Shown here: positions 39,244 through 50,298 of the stretch, one piece after another
How positions within the stretch are numbered: position 1 is the first letter of the stretch
Layout of the letters: every line of letters begins with the position of its first letter
NCBI GenBank assembly: GCA_022448345.1
Contig: JAKVCB010000004.1
Coordinates: 33,871 to 97,870, forward strand
Direction of reading: 5' to 3'
Length of the DNA: 64,000 bases
Origin: Pirellulales bacterium
Lineage (GTDB): Bacteria > Planctomycetota > Planctomycetia > Pirellulales > Lacipirellulaceae
Made by a program: the position numbers and the translations under genes
Notes under the pieces: model-generated
What the model saw: the letters and a program-made list of their open reading frames with translations, nothing else
What the model was told of the DNA's origin: nothing
The model's database searches: none

Positions 39244-39930
39244 TTACAGCTTGTTTGTTTCTTTGATTACGACATAACCACCGTTCGGACCGGGAATGGC
39301 ACCGCGAATCAGTAGCAAATTGTTTTCGGCGTCGACCTGAACGACCCGCTGATTACGGACGGTCGTTTGCTGGTTGCCATACTGTCCCGGCATCCGCGTT
39401 CCCTTGAAGAGCCGACTCGGATAGGCACTGCAACCAGTACCGCCAATGTGGCGATGGCACTTCTTCACCCCGTGCGACGCCCGCTGGCCCTTAAAATTAT
39501 GGCGCTTCATGCCACCCGCGAACCCACGGCCCTTGCTGGTCGCGATGACATCGACTGCCTTGATCTCGGCAAACGCCTCAACGCTCACCTGATTGCCGAC
39601 TTCCAACTTGTCCGAGACACCTCGGATTTCGCGGATGAATCTCTTTGGCTCACAGTCGGCTTTCGACCGGGGCTCAATACCCGCTCCAGACTGCTTTTTC
39701 GCCCGTTTACTATCGAGTCGGGCAACGTGACCCCGCTCACTGCGACTGGCCAGCCGACGGGGTTTATCAAGATACCCAAGCTGGACTGCTTCGTATCCGT
39801 CACGTTCGATCGTGCGAACCAACAGCACATCACAGGGGCCAGCAGCCACGACCGTGACAGGCACCACGGCGCCCGCTTCATCGTACAGTTGTGTCATCCC
39901 GACCTTCTGGCCGAGGATCCCAACAGCCAT
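39244..39930 (-). CDS. rplC: 50S ribosomal protein L3
   Basis: MAVGILGQKVGMTQLYDEAGAVVPVTVV...TSKGRGFAGGMKRHNFKGQRASHGVKKCHRHIGGTG. Confidence 0.98.
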   Translation of the reverse strand: MAVGILGQKVGMTQLYDEAGAVVPVTVVAAGPCDVLLVRTIERDGYEAVQLGYLDKPRRLASRSERGHVARLDSKRAKKQSGAGIEPRSKADCEPKRFIREIRGVSDKLEVGNQVSVEAFAEIKAVDVIATSKGRGFAGGMKRHNFKGQRASHGVKKCHRHIGGTGCSAYPSRLFKGTRMPGQYGNQQTTVRNQRVVQVDAENNLLLIRGAIPGPNGGYVVIKETNKL

Positions 39931-40176
39931 CGCAATTCACCTTGTCTACGTTTTTTATCCTGAGGGAGACGCGGCCAACACGAAGACCGGCTTACCCACA
40001 GAACTTCCGTTCATCAAAATTTACTTATCGCTCCGGGCCAAGCCTCTAGGAACGTCCAATATCACTGCCTATCTCTCGGAAAATACCAAGTACAAGTAAT
40101 AACGCTGCCCGCCCTGGCCATAACCACAATGAGCTAACCCTAAAACCCCTTGGTATCTTTCATTGCCGACTCCGCT

Positions 40177-40500
40177 CTAGCCACTCGTGGCTTTGATCTT
40201 AATATCAACACCTGCCGGCAGGCTCAGTTTATTCAGCGCTTCAATCGTCTTGGCGGTTGCCTGAACAATGTCTATCAAGCGCTTGTGTGTACGAATCTCA
40301 AATTGTTGTCGCGACTTTTTATCCACGTGCGGGCCACGCAGAACTGTGTACCGCTCGATCCGCGTAGGCAACGGGATCGGCCCGTGAACTACTGAGTTGG
40401 TCCGCTTGGCTGTATCGACAATTTCGGCGGCGCTTTGGTCTAGCACCGAATGGTCATACGCCTCCATGCGAATCCGAATTATCTCGTGCGAAGCAGCCAC
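40177..40500 (-). CDS. rpsJ: 30S ribosomal protein S10
   Basis: [71 protein letters not shown]. Confidence 0.98.
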   Translation of the reverse strand: MAASHEIIRIRMEAYDHSVLDQSAAEIVDTAKRTNSVVHGPIPLPTRIERYTVLRGPHVDKKSRQQFEIRTHKRLIDIVQATAKTIEALNKLSLPAGVDIKIKATSG

Positions 40501-40699
40501 GCTGTGAGCTCCTCGAAAGCCAACCGAAAATAGATGTCAAACAACAACAAAAACAGTGTGACGCCCCAAAACATCTTCGAGGCGAATCGCTGATCATACG
40601 CCTGCCAACAATTGATGTCAACGGCCCAAATGGAGAACTGGCAAGAACTTATTGGCAACTTGTGCTGATTACGAAAAAGGAACCCTTGACAACTGTTTT

Positions 40700-40723
40700 A
40701 GTGTATTATTAACATAATACACT
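40700..40723. promoter_or_regulatory. Perfect palindrome, candidate autoregulatory operator of the GntR gene
   Basis: AGTGTATTAT-TAAC-ATAATACACT, 10-bp arms, 4-bp spacer, immediately before the ATG at 40724; TTGACA at 40686-40691. Confidence 0.75.
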
Positions 40724-41155
40724 ATGCCGCCTGAGTGCCCTCTTTTCGACCTCACGCCCAAATCCGACCTGCCCCTCTATCGCCAACTGATCAACCAGGT
40801 TTACGCCCTGATCGCCAGTGGCCATTTCCAGCCAGGCGATCCGTTGCCCAGCGTTCGTCAAGTCGCTCGGCTGGCGGACGTCAACCCGATGACTGTCAGC
40901 AAAGCTTATGCCCGCCTGGAGGCAGACGGTGTGCTGCAACGTGTTCGCGGGCAGGCCATGCGAGTGCTTGAACCCACCTCCAAGGCAACTTTTTCGCAGC
41001 GCCAGGAGCGGTTTTTCCAGCTTATCCGTCCTGCAATCCACCAGGGAAAACAGCTTGGCCTGAACGATGAACAGCTGATCGAAATTGTTCAATCAGTGAT
41101 TCAAGGGCAATCTGTGCCGCCAAAAAGTCTGGGCGAATCAGAAACGGAACGCTAA
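40724..41155 (+). CDS. GntR-family transcriptional regulator (YtrA-like)
   Basis: PLYRQLINQVYALIASGHFQPGDPLPSVRQVARLADVNPMTVSKAYARLEADGVLQRVRGQAMRVL. Confidence 0.92.
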   Translation: MPPECPLFDLTPKSDLPLYRQLINQVYALIASGHFQPGDPLPSVRQVARLADVNPMTVSKAYARLEADGVLQRVRGQAMRVLEPTSKATFSQRQERFFQLIRPAIHQGKQLGLNDEQLIEIVQSVIQGQSVPPKSLGESETER

Positions 41156-41246
41156 ACGGTCTCTTCCCGAGCTGCCCCGAAGCAGAACTTTTTCGCCGCG
41201 CAGCTGATATCGTCCGCAACTTTTCATTGGTAGTATATTAAGTGCT

Positions 41247-42470
41247 ATGCGATTGCTTCGTGTTCATCAAAACCTGGTTTCCAATCCGCTCACAGACGTC
41301 GTTGCCGAGGTCCGGGCACAACTCGATGCGCTTGAGTTGGAGGTACCACAAGGGGATGTGGGAATTACCGCTGGCAGTCGGGGAATCAGCAACATCGCCA
41401 CAATCACCAAGGCGGCCGGTGATTGGCTCAGGGAACATGGGGCCAGCCCATTTGTGTTTCCCGCAATGGGTTCGCACAATGGCGCAACGGGCGAAGGGCA
41501 GCGAAGCATGGTCGAATCGCTAGGCATTACCGAAGAAGCGATGGGAATGCCAATTCGGGCAAGCATGGAATGTGTAAAACTTGGCTCGGTGGCAACGGGT
41601 GATGTCTGGATGGATCGGTTTGCCTATGAGTCCGCTGGCGTCCTTGTGCTGAATCGCATCAAGCTTCACACCTGTTTTTCGGGAACCCTGCAGAGTGGCC
41701 TGACCAAGATGATGGTCGTCGGCATGGGAAAGATTCGTTCGGCTGAGACTTTTCATGCCGCGCCAGCATCGCAAATGCGGGATATGCTCCTGGAAATGGG
41801 ACCGGTCATTCTCAACTCGGGCAAGATCTGGGCTGGACTGACCATCCTGGAGGATGGTTTTGATCAAACCGCCGAACTCCATGCTATGCCCGCTGACAAG
41901 ATTCTTGAAATTGAACCGCAGTTGGTCGAGAAACATCACTCCTACTTCCCAAGTTTGCCCATTGACGATCTGAACGTGCTAATTGTCGACGAGATTGGCA
42001 AGACCTACAGTGGGACTGGGATGGACACCAACGTCATTGGTTACCGTGGAGTGAAAGGGCACGAAGACCTTGAAAAGCCTGATATTCGTATTATTGGTGT
42101 TTTGAATCTTGCTGAAAAATCGCAAGGCAACGCCATTGGTGTTGGCCTCGCTGATTTCTGCACCCAGCGATTGCGGGATGCCATGAGTGAAGAGAAAACA
42201 TTTATTAACGTCTACACAACCGGGGATATGCAACGAATAAAAATTCCGGCAACCCTGCCTGACGATGAAGTACTCATCGACAAGATCAAGGCTCGTTACG
42301 GTAGTGAGCGGTGGATGTTTATACCCAACACATTGCATTTGGGTGAGTTATTCGTAACCGAAGACCTCCGCCCAGAAATCGAGGCCCACCCACTCTGCGA
42401 GATTGATCCTTCACCGATCGAGCTCTCTTTTAAAAATGGGCGACACGAACTGATGTTTTCGTCGCCGTAA
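41247..42470 (+). CDS. DUF2088/LarA-like (lactate racemase N-domain-like) protein
   Basis: DVGITAGSRGISNIATITKAAGDWLREHGASPFVFPAMGSHNGATGEGQRSMVESLGI; family recalled by pattern, not searched. Confidence 0.55.
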   Translation: MRLLRVHQNLVSNPLTDVVAEVRAQLDALELEVPQGDVGITAGSRGISNIATITKAAGDWLREHGASPFVFPAMGSHNGATGEGQRSMVESLGITEEAMGMPIRASMECVKLGSVATGDVWMDRFAYESAGVLVLNRIKLHTCFSGTLQSGLTKMMVVGMGKIRSAETFHAAPASQMRDMLLEMGPVILNSGKIWAGLTILEDGFDQTAELHAMPADKILEIEPQLVEKHHSYFPSLPIDDLNVLIVDEIGKTYSGTGMDTNVIGYRGVKGHEDLEKPDIRIIGVLNLAEKSQGNAIGVGLADFCTQRLRDAMSEEKTFINVYTTGDMQRIKIPATLPDDEVLIDKIKARYGSERWMFIPNTLHLGELFVTEDLRPEIEAHPLCEIDPSPIELSFKNGRHELMFSSP

Positions 42471-42536
42471 AGGCGGGAAAAGGGCAGATCCCGCTTGAAT
42501 TGCCAAGTCAGGACGACTGAAGCATGCTTCCCGTAA

Positions 42537-44675
42537 TCACTCTTCGCCAAGAAATCGTTTCATGACTTCTTCTGGCGCGGCCGCATAGCAACTCGGTTCC
42601 ATCGAGCAACTGGCCCGACCCTGGCTGAGGGATCGCATTGCGCTGGAATAACCGAACAAGTTGGCAAGCGGCGCCTCCGCATGCAACACCGTGTCGGTGC
42701 CGCGCGACTCCGTTTGATGAATGATCGCCCTCCGTTGCTGAAGATCGCTCACCAAGTCCCCAACATGTTCTCCCGGGGTGGCAAGCTCGAGTTTCATAAT
42801 TGGTTCCAGCAGGATCGGTCCCGCCTGATGGAGGGCATTATTAAAGGCAACGTTTGCCGCCGTACGAAACGCGATTTCAGAGGAATCACTCACGTGGACT
42901 TCGCCGCCCAATACGGTCACCTTGAGTCTCATGAGCGGGAACCCCAGTATTCCACTACCCTGTCCGGCGATTTCCAGTTCTTCGAGAACCATAGATAGAA
43001 ACTGTGGTGTCAGGCCGTGATCAATCACATTGGTAGTTATCACCGGAGGAGCCTGTTTTGCCAGGGGACCCCGCATCTCGAAAGGTTCTAACTGCACCCT
43101 TACCTTGGCCGTGTGCTGCACGCCGGCCAGGAGCCGATTGCATTCGCCTTCTGCTTCGACCATCTGACCAACGGTCTCACGATAACTGACCCGAGGTTTG
43201 TGTACTTTGACATCGAGATTGAAGTCTCGCTTTAGCCGATGTTGAATGACCTCTAAATGAAGTTCTCCCATTCCACTGATGATTGTCTGTCCGGTTTCTT
43301 CGTTTTCCAGGGCCTGAAAGGTGGGATCTTGCTTCCGCAACATAGCAAGCGTTTCAGTCAATTTTTTGCGATCCGTCGTGTTTTCGGATTCAATCGCCAT
43401 AGAAAGAACCGTTTCGGGAAACTCGATCGATTCCAACAGGATTGGCGCCCGGGTGGCACAAATCGTGTCGCCGGTTACTGACTCCCGCAAGCCAATGATG
43501 CCAACGATGTCCCCTGCGCGGGCACTCGTGAGTTGCTCATCTTTTTTGGCAGCATGAATCCGCCACAATTGAGCCACGTTCTCCTTTTTGTCTTTGCCAG
43601 AATTGAGAACACGACTGTTGGGCTTTAATTCCCCTGAATAGATACGGACCCAATACAGATCTCCGGTCTTGTAGGGCAGGATTTTAAAGACCAGGCCACA
43701 AAAGGGTTCTTGCGGGTCGGGCTTGCGAATTCCCAGCACGGGTGGATTTTCATTCGAGGTGGTCTTACTTTTCCCCTTAGACTTCAAATCTGTTCCTTCG
43801 ACTGGTGGCCGCTCCAACGGGTTTGGCAGGTAAGCGGCCACCGCGTCGAGCAGAGGATTCACGCCAAGACCATGCAGGGCCGACCCGCAAATGACAGGCT
43901 GAATCTGCTGGGCGATTGTTGCCTCGCGAATTGTTTTGGTCACGAGCTGCTCTGGAACCGGCTCCTCAGAAAGGACCAGTTCTATAAGCTCATTACTGTA
44001 ATCACACAGGGTTTCCAGGAGCCTCTCGTGCCACAGTTCGGCAGATTCTGCCAACTCATCTGGGATTGGATCCGTCTGGACGTTTCGTCCTTCACGACCT
44101 TCCGGAAAGGTAATGAACTTCATTCGTACAAGATCAATGACCCCCCGAAAAGGATCGGCTACGTGGGCAGGCCCCTCGCCGACAGGTATTTGGAGGGCAA
44201 CCGGCTTTGCTCCAAGCCGGTCGCCAATGTCATCGAAAACTGTCTGGAAATTGGCCCCTTCACGATCGAGCTTGTTGATGAAGGCAATCCGTGGGACACC
44301 GTATTTATCCGCTTGGCGCCAAACTGTTTCACTTTGCGCTTCAACGCCTTCGCGAGCACTAAATACCACTACAGCGCCATCAAGAACTCGCAGGCTGCGT
44401 TCGACTTCCGCGGTAAAGTCGACATGTCCCGGCGTATCAATCAAATTGATGGTCACGTCTTTCCAAGGAAACTGGACGCATGCCGAATAGATGGTAATTC
44501 CACGTTCTTCTTCCTCAGAATCGTCGTCGGTAGTCGTGGTACCTTTATCGACGGCACCCACCCGATGTTTGCTGCCACTGAGATAGAGCATCTGCTCGGT
44601 GGTGGTCGTTTTTCCCGCATCGATGTGAGCAACAACGCCGATATTGCGGATTTTTTCGAGCGGTACGGTCGTCAT
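42537..44675 (-). CDS. fusA: Elongation factor G (divergent, EF-G-II/spd-type-like paralogue)
   Basis: IRNIGVVAHIDAGKTTTTEQMLYLSG...ERGITIYSACVQFPWKDVTINLIDTPGHVDFTAEVERSLRVLDGAVVVFSAREGVEAQSETVWRQADKYGVPRIAFINKLDREGA; in the str cluster after rpsG. Confidence 0.93.
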   Translation of the reverse strand: MTTVPLEKIRNIGVVAHIDAGKTTTTEQMLYLSGSKHRVGAVDKGTTTTDDDSEEEERGITIYSACVQFPWKDVTINLIDTPGHVDFTAEVERSLRVLDGAVVVFSAREGVEAQSETVWRQADKYGVPRIAFINKLDREGANFQTVFDDIGDRLGAKPVALQIPVGEGPAHVADPFRGVIDLVRMKFITFPEGREGRNVQTDPIPDELAESAELWHERLLETLCDYSNELIELVLSEEPVPEQLVTKTIREATIAQQIQPVICGSALHGLGVNPLLDAVAAYLPNPLERPPVEGTDLKSKGKSKTTSNENPPVLGIRKPDPQEPFCGLVFKILPYKTGDLYWVRIYSGELKPNSRVLNSGKDKKENVAQLWRIHAAKKDEQLTSARAGDIVGIIGLRESVTGDTICATRAPILLESIEFPETVLSMAIESENTTDRKKLTETLAMLRKQDPTFQALENEETGQTIISGMGELHLEVIQHRLKRDFNLDVKVHKPRVSYRETVGQMVEAEGECNRLLAGVQHTAKVRVQLEPFEMRGPLAKQAPPVITTNVIDHGLTPQFLSMVLEELEIAGQGSGILGFPLMRLKVTVLGGEVHVSDSSEIAFRTAANVAFNNALHQAGPILLEPIMKLELATPGEHVGDLVSDLQQRRAIIHQTESRGTDTVLHAEAPLANLFGYSSAMRSLSQGRASCSMEPSCYAAAPEEVMKRFLGEE

Positions 44676-44783
44676 TACAGTTTCACAGGCTGTTCAATAC
44701 AAGCGCACGAAAAAGGCCGGAACTTCAGGGCAAAGACTTGTAAAAATCTTTGCTGCGAAGGTCTGGCCATAAAACGACTTTAA

Positions 44784-45254
44784 TTACCAGGCAAAATGTG
44801 CAAACGCTTTATTGGCTTCTGCCATGCGATGGACATTTTCACGACGTGTCATCGCCGTGCCTTCGCGATTGTATGCGTTGCACAACTCATCCGCCAGCTT
44901 CTGAGCCGCGGGACGACCCTTCTTTTCACGAACGGCCATCAACAACCACCGGATCGCCAACGATTGTTGGCGAGCCTTATTGACCTGCATTGGCACCTGA
45001 TAAGCAGCACCACCAACACGCTTACTGCGGACCTCAATAGCGGGCTTGATATTCTCAATCGCCTGCGTAAAAACTTCGATTGGCTCCCGGTCGGAAATGC
45101 GTTCTTTCACAAGGTCCAATGCATCATAGAAGATACCCTGCACAATGCTCTTTTTGCCATCCAACATAAGGCAATTGATAAACTTGGCGGCCAACAAAGA
45201 CCCAAATCTAGGATCGGGTTTAAGTTGTTTACGGCTTGCAGTAATTCGAGCCAT
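44784..45254 (-). CDS. rpsG: 30S ribosomal protein S7
   Basis: [34 protein letters not shown]...[19 protein letters not shown]-type signature. Confidence 0.98.
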   Translation of the reverse strand: MARITASRKQLKPDPRFGSLLAAKFINCLMLDGKKSIVQGIFYDALDLVKERISDREPIEVFTQAIENIKPAIEVRSKRVGGAAYQVPMQVNKARQQSLAIRWLLMAVREKKGRPAAQKLADELCNAYNREGTAMTRRENVHRMAEANKAFAHFAW

Positions 45255-45266
45255 AGCGGTTACGTT

Positions 45267-45635
45267 TTACCCTTTCTTTGCACCATACCGGCTGCGGGAT
45301 TGTTTACGGCCATCAACGCCGAGCGTATCGAGCGCCCCGCGGACCACCTGATATCGGACACCCGGCAAATCGCGTACACGCCCACCCCGCACCAAGACGA
45401 TGCTGTGCTCCTGCAAGGTGTGCCCTTCGCCAGGAATGTAGACTGTGACTTCTTTGCCATTGGAAAGTCGCACACGGGTAATTTTCCGTAGCGCGGAGTT
45501 CGGCTTTTTGGGCGTCATCGTCCGCACCTGCAGACAAACACCTCGCTTCTGCGGGCAGTGGTCAAGCACTGGCGCCTTGCTAAATTTTCGCTTTTTCTTG
45601 CGGCCTCGTCGAATCAGTTGATTGACCGTTGGCAT
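45267..45635 (-). CDS. rpsL: 30S ribosomal protein S12
   Basis: [16 protein letters not shown]...[69 protein letters not shown]. Confidence 0.98.
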   Translation of the reverse strand: MPTVNQLIRRGRKKKRKFSKAPVLDHCPQKRGVCLQVRTMTPKKPNSALRKITRVRLSNGKEVTVYIPGEGHTLQEHSIVLVRGGRVRDLPGVRYQVVRGALDTLGVDGRKQSRSRYGAKKG

Positions 45636-45671
45636 GGGCTTGCTTTCTTATTATCTCTCTAAAAAACGAAC

Positions 45672-45707
45672 CACGCTTGGCTCATCCAACACGCTTGGCT
45701 CATCCAA
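45672..45707. repeat. Perfect 18-bp tandem duplication in the rpoC-rpsL spacer
   Basis: CACGCTTGGCTCATCCAA at 45672-45689 and 45690-45707. Confidence 0.9.
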
Positions 45708-45808
45708 TGGGACAGGCATTAACAGGCAAAAATCGTTGGAACCCTTCAGCTTAGCGGCTTGACACTGGCTGTCAACCGCGAGCCACAGGATACGCTGCTT
45801 GCGGGAAT

Positions 45809-48800
45809 CTACTCGGTTGCGGGTCCCGCCGAATCTTCTCCTTCTCCTAGTAGTACATCGAGGCTCGTTGGAGCGGCTGGGATCGGATGCTCCGGAGCAG
45901 CGGGGGCCGATTCGCCATTGGAACCGTCCGCCGAGGGTGTTGCCGTCTCGAGCAATGGGAACGACCGCTCCAGGACCCGCTCTTTTTCAGCGGCCAGCGC
46001 TTCCAGGGCTTCAGGTCGAATACGAACTTCCGATTCATGGGTCGAGCGAAAGCCGGTGCCAGCTGGAATCAGGTGGCCAAGGATCACATTCTCCTTCAAG
46101 CCAACCAACCGGTCTGTTTTTCCACTGAGCGCTGCTTCCGTCAGCACCTTGGTAGTCTCTTGGAAACTGGCCGCAGATATAAAGCTCTGGCTCTGAACCG
46201 AGGCCTTAGTAATTCCCAGCAACTGGGTTGTCGCACTGGCCATCTTCGGCTTGCTTCCCTTAACGAGTGTCCCACCATCTGCTTCGATCTGCGCATTGGC
46301 CTGATCCAAGACATCTTTGGGTATGAGCGATCCGACTTCATAAGCGCCATCACCTTGCTCCGCTACTTTGAGACATTTTGAGATCTCGTCGTTGGCTACG
46401 CGGAACTCAAGCTTGTCCAGGACGCTGCCAGGTAACAAGCTGGTATCGCCGGGGCTTTCGATGTGAACCTTTCGCAGCATTTGCGAAACGATAATTTCGA
46501 TATGCTTGTCGTTGATTTCAACCCGCTGGCTACGATAGACATTTTGGATCTCTCGGGTGAGATACTGTTGCACAGCTTCTTCGCCACTAATCCGCAAGAT
46601 ATCGTGTGGGACCAAGGGTCCATCCACGAGCGAATCGCCAGCTCGCACCGTATCACCTGAGTGGACTCGCAAGTGCTTGTTATGGGTCACCAAGTGTTCA
46701 CGCTCGATGCCACTTTCACTGCGAACGATGATAGACCGCTTGCCGCGTTTCTTTTCAGCTTGAATTTCAACAACCCCGTCAATTTCGGCAATCACAGCTG
46801 GATCTTTTGGCTTACGTGCTTCAAAGATTTCAGTGACGCGGGGCAAACCACCGGTAATATCCTGAGTCCCGGAAGCCTCGCGTGGCGTTTTCGCAACGAG
46901 TGTTCCCGGAGAAATAAGATCCCCCTCGCGAACCTCAATGTGAGCCCGCTCAGGCATGTAGTAGAAGTCGAGGATTTTTCCATCCTTGGGGTCTTCAACC
47001 ACAATTTGCGGATGCATATCTCCCTTGTGTTCGGTAATAACAAAGCGCTGTCCACCGCTGGGATCCTGCTCAGTCCGCATCGTTTCATCCTCAACGAGGT
47101 CCTCGAAACGAATCTTTCCACCAGTTTCGGCAAGAATCGGAACACTATGTGGATCCCACTCACAAATAACATCGCCTTCCTTAATCAGCGTATTTTCTTC
47201 ATGCTGAATGACCGCACCGGTTGGAACCTCATACTTTTCAACCTCGCGACCTTTGTCATCCACGAGCGCGACTTCACCATTGCGGGTCAGCACAATGCGC
47301 TCACCCGCATCGTTGACGACCACTTTCAATTTCGTGTACTTGACGATTCCAGCCTTGGTTGCCTTGATATCGCTCTTCTCGACCTCACCGGTTGCAACAC
47401 CACCGATATGGAAAGTCCGCATCGTCAACTGGGTGCCCGGCTCACCAATACTTTGGGCAGCAATAATACCGACCGCCATTCCTTCTTCCACCAGCGATCC
47501 GGTCGACAGGTCCATGCCATAGCAGCGGCGGCATATACCGAGGGACGCATCGCACGTCATTGGGCTGCGAACCTGGATTTTTTCCAGGCCCAATTGCTCG
47601 ATCTTGCGGGCAATATCTGCCGTGATCAGCTCATTTTCGCTGAGGATCACTTCGTCGGTAATTGGATTCACAATGTTAGCACGACCAATCCGACCTCGAA
47701 TGGACTCGGCGAGACCCACCTCCACTTTTTCACCGCGGTAAATGATACCCTTGGTGATACCTTGCGTGGTGCCACAGTCGTCGGTGGTAATCACCACGTT
47801 CTGGGCAACATCTGCCAATTTACGGGTCAAGTATCCTGAATCGGCTGTCTTGAGAGCCGTATCGGCCAAGCCTTTTCGCGCACCGTGGGTCGAGCTAAAG
47901 TACTCGAGCACGGTAAGACCCTCCCGGAAATTCGCCTTAATGGGCGTTTCGATAATTTTTCCGGAGGGCTTCGCCATCAGCCCACGCATTCCGCCAAGCT
48001 GCCGCATCTGCTCAACACCGCCACGGGCACCAGAATGGGCCATTAGAAAAATCGGGTTGACGTAACCGCCATGACGGAAATCGGTCTCCAGGGCACTCAT
48101 CATTTCGGTGGTAATTTCTTCGCGGGCGTGAGTCCAGGCATCCAGCACCTGATTGTAGCGCTCGCCCTCGGTGATGATTCCGCGGTGGTATAGCTTGTTT
48201 CGCTTAAGTACTTCCTTTTCCGCCTGGGCGATGATCTTGCCTTTTGTGGCCGGAGTCACCAGGTCATCGGTAGCGAACGACAGGCCGCTGCGCGTTGCAG
48301 CGTTAAAACCAAGCTGATTCATATCGTCCAGCAATAAAATCGTCTTGCTCCTGCCCAGGAACTCGTAGCAGTCACTAATGACCCGGGCAAGTGAACTGGA
48401 ACGAAGTGGCATATTGTAAAATGGCATGCCCTCCGGCAGCATGTTGTTGAACACGACACGACCAATGGTTGTCTCGATTCGCTGGCCAAAGGCATCTGGA
48501 TTGCCAATTTCTTCGTGCAAACACTGAGTTGTCGGCAAGCGGACTTCAATCTTGGAGTGCGTACCAACCTTGCCCGCCGAATAGGCCATCAACGCCTCTT
48601 GAACCGAGGAAAATTTCATGCCGTCTTCCGGCGTTTCTGGCACCTCCATCGTGATGTAATAGCAACCCATAACGACATCTTGCGACGGGCTGATGATTGG
48701 GGCGCCATTAGCAGGGCTGAAGATATTATGCGTACTCATCATCAGCGTATGCGCTTCGACCTGGGCCTCAATGGAAAGCGGCAAGTGAACCGCCATCTGA

Positions 48801-50188
48801 TCCCCGTCAAAGTCGGCATTAAAACCTCTGCAGACGAGCGGGTGCAGCCGGATCGCATTGCCTTCGACGAGGGTTGGCTCAAAGGCCTGAATGCCCATTC
48901 GATGCAAAGTGGGTGCCCGGTTTAATAACACCGGGTGATTAGTGATGACCTCTTCGAGAATATCCCACACCTCTTCATCCTTGCGCTCCAGCATTTTTTT
49001 TGCGCTCTTGATGGTATCGGCGTGACCCAGTTCCTTGAGTCTCCGAATAATAAAAGGCTGGTAAAGTTCCAGTGCGATTTTCTTCGGCAAACCACACTGG
49101 TGTAGTCGCAATGTGGGGCCCACCACAATGACACTGCGGGCTGAGTAATCAACGCGCTTGCCGAGAAGATTTTCGCGGAAACGACCCTGCTTGCCCTTGA
49201 TCATGTCGGTTAATGACTTGAGTGGGCGGTTGGAAGATCCCAAAACAGGCCGCTTACAGCGATTATTATCGAACAGGGCATCTACGGACTGCTGAAGCAT
49301 CCGCTTCTCGTTGCGAATGATGACCTCAGGCGCATTGAGGTCCACCAATTTCTTGAGCCGGTTATTGCGATTGATGATGCGGCGATAAAGGTCATTAAGA
49401 TCACTCGTGGCAAAATTACCGCTGTCGAGCAGAACCAATGGGCGCAAATCGGGAGGAATTACCGGAACCACGTCCAGCACCATCCACTCTGGCTTGTTGT
49501 CCGAGTCACGGATCGATTCAACTGTCTTCAGGCGACCGATGAGATCTTTCGCCTTTTGTTTTGATCCCGTCTCCCGAAGATCCTGACGGAGCGAATCCGA
49601 AAGGGTTACCAAATCGAGTTGACCCAGTAGTTTGCGAATGGCATCGGCACCCATATCCGCTTCAAACGACCCGTCACCAAACTGTTCTCGCTTGGCCCGG
49701 TACTCTTCCTCGGTCAAGAGTTGTTGTGGTTTAAGATCGGTGTCGCCAGGATCAATGACCACGTAGTCTTGAAAATAAATCACTTTCTCAAGACTGGTCG
49801 TTTTCATGGCCAACAGGCTTCCAAGCCGGCTCGGCATTGCCTTGAAAAACCAGATGTGCACGATCGGGGCAGCCAGTTCGATGTGTCCCATCCGCTTGCG
49901 GCGGACACGACTATGGGTCACCTTCACACCACATCGGTCACAAATCATCCCCTTGTATTTCATGCCGCGATATTTGCCGCACGCACATTCCCAGTCTTTC
50001 TCCGGTCCGAAAATCCGCTCGCAAAACAAACCGTCCTTTTCTGGACGATAGGTACGGTAGTTGATCGTCTCAGGCTTTTTGACTTCACCGAATGACCAAC
50101 TGCGAATATCGTGAGGCCTGGCCAGGCTGATTTTCACAGAGGCATAGTCGTTGATGCGGTCAAAACTGGCAGTTTCCAGTAGGCTCAT
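45809..50188 (-). CDS. rpoC: RNA polymerase beta-prime subunit
   Basis: [46 protein letters not shown]...[25 protein letters not shown] before ATG 50188 (ORF opens at 50242). Confidence 0.98.
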   Translation of the reverse strand: MSLLETASFDRINDYASVKISLARPHDIRSWSFGEVKKPETINYRTYRPEKDGLFCERIFGPEKDWECACGKYRGMKYKGMICDRCGVKVTHSRVRRKRMGHIELAAPIVHIWFFKAMPSRLGSLLAMKTTSLEKVIYFQDYVVIDPGDTDLKPQQLLTEEEYRAKREQFGDGSFEADMGADAIRKLLGQLDLVTLSDSLRQDLRETGSKQKAKDLIGRLKTVESIRDSDNKPEWMVLDVVPVIPPDLRPLVLLDSGNFATSDLNDLYRRIINRNNRLKKLVDLNAPEVIIRNEKRMLQQSVDALFDNNRCKRPVLGSSNRPLKSLTDMIKGKQGRFRENLLGKRVDYSARSVIVVGPTLRLHQCGLPKKIALELYQPFIIRRLKELGHADTIKSAKKMLERKDEEVWDILEEVITNHPVLLNRAPTLHRMGIQAFEPTLVEGNAIRLHPLVCRGFNADFDGDQMAVHLPLSIEAQVEAHTLMMSTHNIFSPANGAPIISPSQDVVMGCYYITMEVPETPEDGMKFSSVQEALMAYSAGKVGTHSKIEVRLPTTQCLHEEIGNPDAFGQRIETTIGRVVFNNMLPEGMPFYNMPLRSSSLARVISDCYEFLGRSKTILLLDDMNQLGFNAATRSGLSFATDDLVTPATKGKIIAQAEKEVLKRNKLYHRGIITEGERYNQVLDAWTHAREEITTEMMSALETDFRHGGYVNPIFLMAHSGARGGVEQMRQLGGMRGLMAKPSGKIIETPIKANFREGLTVLEYFSSTHGARKGLADTALKTADSGYLTRKLADVAQNVVITTDDCGTTQGITKGIIYRGEKVEVGLAESIRGRIGRANIVNPITDEVILSENELITADIARKIEQLGLEKIQVRSPMTCDASLGICRRCYGMDLSTGSLVEEGMAVGIIAAQSIGEPGTQLTMRTFHIGGVATGEVEKSDIKATKAGIVKYTKLKVVVNDAGERIVLTRNGEVALVDDKGREVEKYEVPTGAVIQHEENTLIKEGDVICEWDPHSVPILAETGGKIRFEDLVEDETMRTEQDPSGGQRFVITEHKGDMHPQIVVEDPKDGKILDFYYMPERAHIEVREGDLISPGTLVAKTPREASGTQDITGGLPRVTEIFEARKPKDPAVIAEIDGVVEIQAEKKRGKRSIIVRSESGIEREHLVTHNKHLRVHSGDTVRAGDSLVDGPLVPHDILRISGEEAVQQYLTREIQNVYRSQRVEINDKHIEIIVSQMLRKVHIESPGDTSLLPGSVLDKLEFRVANDEISKCLKVAEQGDGAYEVGSLIPKDVLDQANAQIEADGGTLVKGSKPKMASATTQLLGITKASVQSQSFISAASFQETTKVLTEAALSGKTDRLVGLKENVILGHLIPAGTGFRSTHESEVRIRPEALEALAAEKERVLERSFPLLETATPSADGSNGESAPAAPEHPIPAAPTSLDVLLGEGEDSAGPATE

Positions 50189-50298
50189 GACTTTCTCCTG
50201 TTGGGAGCGTAACGCCCATGGGATAAAGGTATGTCGCTTCAAGGCCCAGGTTGGCTATACCAACTCCCAGACCAACAACTTACCCACTTTGGTCACTC

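Noticed and set aside
42474-42500. GCGGGA/TCCCGC hairpin between the DUF2088-like gene and fusA as a bidirectional terminator
   Set aside because: Only 6-bp stem with a long loop and no convincing T-run
43710-44783. 357-aa plus-strand ORF
   Set aside because: Lies antisense to fusA; the opposite strand has a clear conserved protein, so this is a shadow ORF of GC-biased codons
46661-47839. 392-aa plus-strand ORF
   Set aside because: Antisense to rpoC, no recognised motifs; spurious
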